A DNA stretch of 27,084 nt from Acetatifactor sp. (GTDB taxonomy: Bacteria > Bacillota > Clostridia > Lachnospirales > Lachnospiraceae). The position numbers and the translations under genes are program-made. Below, piece by piece: positions 22,617-27,084 of the stretch. Every line of letters begins with the position of its first letter. Position 1 is the first letter of the stretch. The stretch is from assembly GCA_016303085.1 (NCBI GenBank), contig JAEDMI010000009.1, positions 1 through 27,084 of the forward strand. Direction: 5' to 3'. The notes beneath the pieces were generated by a model. The model ran no database searches. It was not told where the DNA came from and saw only the letters and a list, made by a program, of their open reading frames with translations.

Positions 22617-22630
22617 TGTAAGCCCTTACA
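22617..22630. promoter_or_regulatory. CRE-like palindrome just after the transcription start
   Basis: TGTAAGCCCTTACA fits the CcpA pattern at 13 of 14 positions and has perfect outer arms. It lies at about +9 to +22 of the predicted transcript of the solute-binding protein, where CcpA binding would repress. Confidence 0.55.
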
Positions 22631-22664
22631 TTTGTGAAGAATAACAAAATTTTAGGAGGTTTTT

Positions 22665-24251
22665 ATGAAAAAGAAACTTATTTCATTGTTCCTTGCTACT
22701 GCAATGGTAGCTACAATGGCAGGCTGCGGAAACACCGACACTCCCGCAAGCACTCCCGCTTCTAATGGAAGTTCTTCCGAGAGTCAGGCAGGATCTTCCG
22801 AACAGACACCTGCTGTAGCAGAGGTTGAGAAGCCTGATTCCATTACCGTTATGATTGACGGTACCGTTCCTACGAAGGAGAACTACGGTGATGAATTCTG
22901 GAAGAAGTATACCGAGCTGACCGGTATTGAGGTTAACGTAATTCAGCCCGACCATGATGCTTACTATGATGTAGTAGGTCAGACCATCGCCGGTGGCGAT
23001 TGGCCGGATGTTATCATCCTTTCCTCTACATATTATGCAGGTTATGCAGCTGAAGGCGTTCTGTGGGATATGACCGATGCATATGCTTCCTCCGATTTGA
23101 AGGCAAGACACGAAGCTAAGGCTGGTAGCGCAGGCGTTGTTGACAGCTTGAGAATTAACGGCAAGCTGTTCGGTATGCCCGCTACACATGGTAACGGATG
23201 TGTTACTTATGTTAAGCAGACCTGGCTGGACAATGTGGGTATCACTTCTGTACCTACCAACTATGAAGAGTATGTTGCTATGTTGGACGCATTCACCACC
23301 GGCGATCCCGACGGTGACGGCGTAAACGGCAACACCTTCGCTGTATCCGCAGCAGGTTTTGCAGGTAAAGAGGCTCCTTATACAAACTACCTGCCTGAGT
23401 TCTATCAGGATGCATATCCTTCCTTTATTCAGGATGAGAACGGTGTTTGGTACGACGGTTTCAATACTGATTCCATGAAGGCTGCTATGCAGAGACTTGC
23501 TGATGCTTATGCGGCAGGCTACATTGATCCTACAACTTTGACAAACGGTACTTCCGATTGCCGTAACAAGTTCTACAGCGACGAGTTCGGCATCTTTACC
23601 TACTGGGCAGGTACTTGGGCAAACAACCTGAAGACCAACTTGGAAGCAAACGGACTGAGCGGAGATCTGGTAGCACTTCCTCCTATTGCAGAGGTTGGCG
23701 CTTATGTTGACCGTATTACTCCCGCATGGTGCATCACTTCTTCTTGTGAGAATCCTGAAGGCGTATTTAAGTATTTCATCGAGGCTATGCAGGATGGCGG
23801 CGATGTACAGTTCCTGTTCACCTACGGTGTAGAGGGATGCCACTGGTCTACAGCTGCTGAGACTCTGTGGGCAGATGATGAAGCTAAGGCTAAGACCTAC
23901 GCTGAGGGTGAGTTCCACTTCCTGCCCAACGCTGAGAAGCCTACCACTGCTTATACCAAGGCTCACATCGATCCCATGCTGGCTCTGGTTAACCTGGAAG
24001 CTCCTGAAAACAGCGTAACTGAGACTGCTAAGAATGCACAGGAACTGTTCAACACAAACTGCAAATCTGCTTTCATTGTTCCTACTACCGAGACAATGAG
24101 CGAGTTCAACGGTGACCTGACCACTCTGAAGAACGAGCTGATCGCAAAGGTTACCATGGGTGAACTGAGCGTTGATGAAGCATATGCAAAATATGAGGCT
24201 GACGGCGGCAAGGCTTGGTCCGACGCAATCGTTGAATCTCTGAATCAGTAA
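22665..24251 (+). CDS. Extracellular sugar-binding lipoprotein (LplA-like) of an ABC importer
   Basis: The 528-residue protein has a lipoprotein signal peptide (KKKLISLFLATAMVATMAGC, lipid-modified Cys21), then a Ser/Thr/Ala/Gln linker to about 50. The type 1 periplasmic-binding fold begins ITVMIDGTVPTKENY. At 214-223, DPDGDGVNGN is a calcium-loop-like motif often seen in large Firmicutes sugar-binding lipoproteins. Length and the NITPEW-like pattern fit the LplA/YtcQ group, which binds oligosaccharides such as pectin fragments. TAGGAGG precedes the ATG. Codon use looks more biased (GCT, GTT, AAG) than in the neighbours, consistent with high expression. Sugar specificity cannot be read; the neighbouring CE12 esterase suggests acetylated rhamnogalacturonan or another acetylated glycan. 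Confidence 0.92.
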   Translation: MKKKLISLFLATAMVATMAGCGNTDTPASTPASNGSSSESQAGSSEQTPAVAEVEKPDSITVMIDGTVPTKENYGDEFWKKYTELTGIEVNVIQPDHDAYYDVVGQTIAGGDWPDVIILSSTYYAGYAAEGVLWDMTDAYASSDLKARHEAKAGSAGVVDSLRINGKLFGMPATHGNGCVTYVKQTWLDNVGITSVPTNYEEYVAMLDAFTTGDPDGDGVNGNTFAVSAAGFAGKEAPYTNYLPEFYQDAYPSFIQDENGVWYDGFNTDSMKAAMQRLADAYAAGYIDPTTLTNGTSDCRNKFYSDEFGIFTYWAGTWANNLKTNLEANGLSGDLVALPPIAEVGAYVDRITPAWCITSSCENPEGVFKYFIEAMQDGGDVQFLFTYGVEGCHWSTAAETLWADDEAKAKTYAEGEFHFLPNAEKPTTAYTKAHIDPMLALVNLEAPENSVTETAKNAQELFNTNCKSAFIVPTTETMSEFNGDLTTLKNELIAKVTMGELSVDEAYAKYEADGGKAWSDAIVESLNQ

Positions 24252-24268
24252 TCCTTTCTGAAATGAAC

Positions 24269-24298
24269 GTGGAGCTGCGGAGAAATCCGCGGCTCCAC
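24269..24298 (+). promoter_or_regulatory. Strong intercistronic hairpin without T-run
   Basis: GTGGAGCTGCGGA (24269-24281) pairs with TCCGCGGCTCCAC (24286-24298), 13 base pairs including one G-U, closing a GAAA tetraloop. No T-run follows, so it is not a classical terminator. It probably protects the 3' end of the binding-protein mRNA after processing, giving more binding protein than permease. Confidence 0.65.
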
Positions 24299-24348
24299 AT
24301 ATTCATGAAAAGTATGAGAGACTTGTTTTAAGAAGAGGAAGAACAGAT

Positions 24349-25311
24349 ATGAAAAAAACAAAAACAAAAGCGCCGAAGCAGAAGATGTCCGGCAAAAAGC
24401 TTGCTGCTACCATATATAGATACAGAGGATTCTATCTGATGTTTCTTCCTGTATTTGTTTTTGCAATTATTTTCAGTTACCTTCCCATGGTTGGTATCCG
24501 CTATGCCTTTACCAACTATAACGGAATCAAGGAACCTGTCTTTGTGGGACTGAAAAACTTTCAGAAAATGTTTGGTATGGCCAATTTCTGGTCGGCCTTT
24601 ACCAATACCATAGTAATCAGTGTTACGAAACTGATACTGACAACTGCGTTTGCGGTAGTTGTATCACTGTTCCTGAATGAACTTGTCAATATTCATTTCA
24701 AAAAGGCAGTGCAGACCATACTTTACCTGCCTCATTTTATGTCATGGGTAGTAACGGCATCCATTTTCTCCCTGATTTTGGCACCTACCAACCACGGTCT
24801 GGTGAATACCTTCCTGGTGAATATCGGTGTATTGCAGCCCGACAAGATGATTTATTTCCTGGGCTCGGAAAAATGGTGGAGATTTTCTTATTACCTTATT
24901 AATATATGGAAAGAAACCGGTTGGCAGACCGTTATCTTTATGGCGACTCTGGCCGGAATTAATACAGAACTTTACGAAGCGGCAGCAATCGATGGTGCGG
25001 GACGCTGGGGCAAGATGCGCTATATTACTTTCCCAGCCCTGGCAAATACTATTCTGACGGTATTCATCTTAAACCTTGCAAAGGTTATGAATTTGTTTGA
25101 GTCCGCCTTTGTATTGCAGAATGACGCGGTGCTGGGTACTGCAAATGTCCTTGAAACCTATATTTACTATCAGACCTTTAACAGTGGTGCGATTCCGAAT
25201 TATGGTTATACCACAGCCATCGGTCTGTTTAAATCCTTAGTCGGCTGTATACTTGTCCTAACCTGTAACCAGTGGAGTAAAAAGGTACGTGACGGCCGCG
25301 GAATCGTATAG
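24349..25311 (+). CDS. Sugar ABC transporter permease (LplB-like)
   Basis: The 320-residue permease has a basic Lys-rich N-terminus (to about 22) and six predicted membrane helices beginning at about 28 (FYLMFLPVFVFAIIFSYLPM). The cytoplasmic loop motif EAAAIDGAGRWGKMRYITFP starts at residue 210 and contacts the ATPase. The YAFTNYNGIKEPVFVGLKNFQKMF stretch is typical of the LplB/YteP group. It forms a heterodimer with the permease encoded 11 bases downstream. No ATPase gene is in the locus, which is usual for this group; in B. subtilis such importers share MsmX. The gene has AGAGGAAG upstream of its ATG. Confidence 0.94.
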   Translation: MKKTKTKAPKQKMSGKKLAATIYRYRGFYLMFLPVFVFAIIFSYLPMVGIRYAFTNYNGIKEPVFVGLKNFQKMFGMANFWSAFTNTIVISVTKLILTTAFAVVVSLFLNELVNIHFKKAVQTILYLPHFMSWVVTASIFSLILAPTNHGLVNTFLVNIGVLQPDKMIYFLGSEKWWRFSYYLINIWKETGWQTVIFMATLAGINTELYEAAAIDGAGRWGKMRYITFPALANTILTVFILNLAKVMNLFESAFVLQNDAVLGTANVLETYIYYQTFNSGAIPNYGYTTAIGLFKSLVGCILVLTCNQWSKKVRDGRGIV

Positions 25312-25322
25312 GAGGTGCCAAG

Positions 25323-26171
25323 ATGAAAGCAAAAACGAAAAGCAAGTGGTCAGTATTCCGCGTTGTCAACGGACTGATTTTTATAATTCTTGCACTGATT
25401 ATTATTGTTCCTATGTGGAAGATTCTGGTGGACTCCTTTGACCTGAAGACTGCTTATGGTATGAAACTGTGGCCTGAGAAATTTGGCTTGGACGGATATA
25501 AGTCCGTGTTCAGCAATCCTACGCTGTATCAGCCTCTGCTGATTTCCTTCCTTACCACAATCAGCGGTACTGCATTGGCACTGGTTATCTCTACCATGGG
25601 TGCATATGTCCTGATTCAGTGGAATATGCCCGGACGTACATTTTTTGCGAACTTCCTGCTCTTTACCATGATTTTCAACGGCGGTATGATTCCTACTTAC
25701 CTGGTACTGAGGTCCTTACACCTGACTAATACCATATGGGTGGTTATCCTCTTCCCGGCGCTGAACGTATATAACCTGGTACTGTTGAGAAACTTCTTTG
25801 AGGGTATTCCTGCCAGCCTGTTTGAATCGGCGACGTTGGACGGCTGTTCTCCTATGCAGACCTTCCTCAGAATTGTGCTTCCCATGTCCAAGGCAGCGTT
25901 GGCATCCATCGGTTTGTTCTATGCCGTTGCGTACTGGAATGACTACACACATTACAAGCTGTATATCACCAATTCGGATTTATACAACTTCCAGATGAAG
26001 CTGAGAAGCGTTATCATGGGTAGCGATATGCCTCAGACGGCGGGTGACGCAACCGAGAATACGGTTAAAAACGCGGCTATCATCGTTGTTATTATTCCTT
26101 TCATGGTTCTGTATCCTTTCTTACAGCAATATTTTGTAAAGGGTGTCAACATCGGTGCGGTAAAAGAGTAA
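25323..26171 (+). CDS. Sugar ABC transporter permease (LplC/YtcP-like)
   Basis: The 282-residue permease has six membrane helices, the first at about 16-36 (GLIFIILALIIIVPMWKILV), and the loop motif ESATLDGCSPMQTFLRIVLP at 168-187. The segment NGGMIPTYLVLRSLHLTNTIWVVILFPALNVYNLVLLRNFFEGIPASLFE is characteristic of the YtcP/LplC branch of carbohydrate permeases. It follows the first permease by 11 bases with GGAGG upstream, and the two should form the transport channel for the oligosaccharide presented by the lipoprotein. The end of the protein (PFLQQYFVKGVNIGAVKE) is the family's usual C-terminus. A hairpin follows at 26183-26212. Confidence 0.95.
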   Translation: MKAKTKSKWSVFRVVNGLIFIILALIIIVPMWKILVDSFDLKTAYGMKLWPEKFGLDGYKSVFSNPTLYQPLLISFLTTISGTALALVISTMGAYVLIQWNMPGRTFFANFLLFTMIFNGGMIPTYLVLRSLHLTNTIWVVILFPALNVYNLVLLRNFFEGIPASLFESATLDGCSPMQTFLRIVLPMSKAALASIGLFYAVAYWNDYTHYKLYITNSDLYNFQMKLRSVIMGSDMPQTAGDATENTVKNAAIIVVIIPFMVLYPFLQQYFVKGVNIGAVKE

Positions 26172-26182
26172 TCGATTTCCGG

Positions 26183-26212
26183 ATGGCAGGGAGGCATCGG
26201 CTTCCCTGCCAT
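26183..26212 (+). terminator. Intercistronic hairpin / weak terminator after the importer genes
   Basis: ATGGCAGGGA (26183-26192) pairs with TCCCTGCCAT (26203-26212), extendable by three more pairs (loop ATCG). It is followed by ATTTATAT, not a clean T-run. It may attenuate or process the mRNA between permease and esterase genes. Confidence 0.55.
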
Positions 26213-26241
26213 ATTTATATAGAAAGAACGGGTTTACAGCG

Positions 26242-26931
26242 ATGAATAAAATATTCTGGGCCGGTGATTCCACCGTGCAGACAAATGATTATTCCACATA
26301 TCCTCAGACAGGTATCGGACAGGTTTTTCCTTTGTTCCTGAAAGAGGGGTATACTGTTGAGAATTATGCAAAGAACGGAAGAAGCACCAAGAGCTTTATT
26401 GATGAAGGAAGATTGAAAGCGATTGAGGAGAAAATCGGCAAGGGAGACTTTCTGTTTATTCAGTTCGGACATAATGATGAAAAAAACCAGGATCCCGCAC
26501 GCTACACTGAGCCTTTTTCTTCCTTTATGGACAATCTGGAGATATTTATTGATGTGGCGCGTACAAAGGGGGCATATCCTGTTCTGATTACTCCATTGGA
26601 GCGCAGATGCTTTATGGATGAAAAAAGATTGGGAATCGGAGCACATTCCGATTATGTTTCTGCTATGAAGCAGACCGCAGAGAAGAGCAGAGTACCACTG
26701 GTGGATCTTTATACCATGAGCCGCGCCGCCCTGAAAAAGGCAGGAGAGCCCGGTAGCCGGAGATGGTATATGTATTTCGATGCGAACGAATATCCCCAAC
26801 ATCCCGAGGAGTCCAGAGACAACACACATTTAAGGTACGACGGCGCAGTGAATTTCGGAGCCATGATTGCACATGAATTACAGGAAATCGGCGGTATTTA
26901 CGGCAATATGATTTTGACTGCCGAGTCATAA
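26242..26931 (+). CDS. SGNH/GDSL esterase, rhamnogalacturonan acetylesterase-like (CE12)
   Basis: The 229-residue hydrolase has GDST (catalytic Ser10) in block I, NGRS (45-48) in block II, FGHND (75-79) in block III and DNTH (193-196, Asp193 and His196) in block V. All four blocks and the GDSTV start match the rhamnogalacturonan acetylesterase group (CE12; B. subtilis YesT/RhgT). There is no signal peptide, so it likely deacetylates oligosaccharides after import. It is 70 bases after the permease gene, with a hairpin between. No strong ribosome binding site is seen. Substrate could instead be another acetylated glycan such as xylan fragments. Confidence 0.88.
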   Translation: MNKIFWAGDSTVQTNDYSTYPQTGIGQVFPLFLKEGYTVENYAKNGRSTKSFIDEGRLKAIEEKIGKGDFLFIQFGHNDEKNQDPARYTEPFSSFMDNLEIFIDVARTKGAYPVLITPLERRCFMDEKRLGIGAHSDYVSAMKQTAEKSRVPLVDLYTMSRAALKKAGEPGSRRWYMYFDANEYPQHPEESRDNTHLRYDGAVNFGAMIAHELQEIGGIYGNMILTAES

Positions 26932-26973
26932 AAATTCCTTCTTGTTTTCTTCCTAGTTTTTTGTAAAAATGTG

Positions 26974-27002
26974 TTGACATGGAATCTGCTTTTTGGTAGA
27001 AT
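26974..27002 (+). promoter_or_regulatory. Strong promoter for tRNA-Ser
   Basis: TTGACA (26974-26979) and TAGAAT (26997-27002) are 17 bases apart, with TG at 26994-26995 as extended -10. The tRNA 5' end is 31 bases beyond the -10 box. Confidence 0.7.
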
Positions 27003-27032
27003 AGTCCTTGCCGTTGAAATGGCGGAACGCTT

Positions 27033-27084
27033 GGAGAGATATCGAAGTGGTCATAACGAGGCGGTCTTGAAAACCGTTTGTCCG
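27033..27084 (+). tRNA. tRNA-Ser(UGA), partial, cut by window end
   Basis: The 5' half of a tRNA-Ser begins GGAGAGAT (acceptor strand), has a D-arm with GAAGTGGTCATAACGAG, and an anticodon stem-loop GCGGT-CTTGAAA-ACCGT. The anticodon is TGA at 27068-27070, so it reads UCN serine codons. The variable arm begins TTGTCCG; the T arm and 3' end lie outside the window. Confidence 0.92.

Noticed and set aside
22273..22647. 124-codon minus-strand frame across the regulatory region upstream of the AraC gene
   Set aside because: It overlaps the AraC start in another frame and covers hairpins, promoter boxes and CRE-like sites; no ribosome binding site or domain.
22683..23966. 427-codon open frame on the minus strand opposite the sugar-binding lipoprotein gene
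   Set aside because: It is a shadow of the strongly biased codons of the lipoprotein gene; composition is unnatural and no start signal is present.

Overview
The window reads as a chromosomal segment of a Gram-positive anaerobe of the Clostridia, most likely a Lachnospiraceae-type gut bacterium. This is an inference from gene content: strong AGGAGG-type ribosome binding sites, a lipoprotein with a Gram-positive style signal peptide, an AraC regulator with a membrane-embedded sensor, LplB/LplC-type sugar permeases, DUF975 and SprA-related proteins, and a compact tsaE-tsaB-rimI...tsaD cluster. Coding density is high, moderate-GC codon use is uniform, and no phage, insertion sequence or CRISPR array is visible.

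Layout. (1) 1-1604, minus strand: a partial DUF975 membrane protein, a SprA-related protein with an HEXXH motif, and a DUF4190 membrane protein. (2) 1795-4245: the RNA-binding transcription accessory protein Tex, with an unusually long linker before its S1 domain. Divergent promoters lie between blocks 1 and 2. (3) 4292-8714: a MarR regulator behind a near-consensus promoter with two palindromic operators, then a possible leader peptide and a heterodimeric ABC exporter pair with complementary degenerate and intact ATPase motifs. (4) 8744-10401: a 139-bp imperfect palindrome, an FMN riboswitch with its terminator, a cluster of short repeats, and the riboflavin ECF substrate-binding protein RibU. 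(5) 10476-14057: a MacAB-type tripartite set (ATPase, adaptor, permease) behind a strong promoter and another possible leader peptide.

(6) 14173-19985: a long co-directional run, with a YcxB-like protein, tsaE, tsaB, rimI, a small double-CxxC protein, ribonuclease Z, a membrane-anchored lineage protein, tsaD and ispD. The core of this run is tRNA maturation: t6A37 synthesis (TsaB, TsaD, TsaE) and tRNA 3' processing (RNase Z). (7) 20013-26931: a carbohydrate utilisation locus. A 763-residue two-transmembrane AraC regulator is divergent from a solute-binding lipoprotein, two permeases and an intracellular-looking SGNH/CE12 esterase. The architecture recalls the Bacillus subtilis rhamnogalacturonan system (YesS/RhgR, Lpl/Yes-type importers, YesT). 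Two CRE-like sites and a direct repeat next to the -35 box suggest carbon catabolite control plus AraC activation. No ATPase gene accompanies the importer, as is usual for importers that share an MsmX-type ATPase. (8) 26974-27084: a strong promoter and the 5' part of a tRNA-Ser(UGA), cut by the window end.

No wholly new system stands out. The observations most worth a second look are the two small translated-looking leaders in front of the two exporters, the large palindromic element, the repeat cluster inserted between the FMN riboswitch and ribU, and the double-CxxC protein in the t6A cluster.
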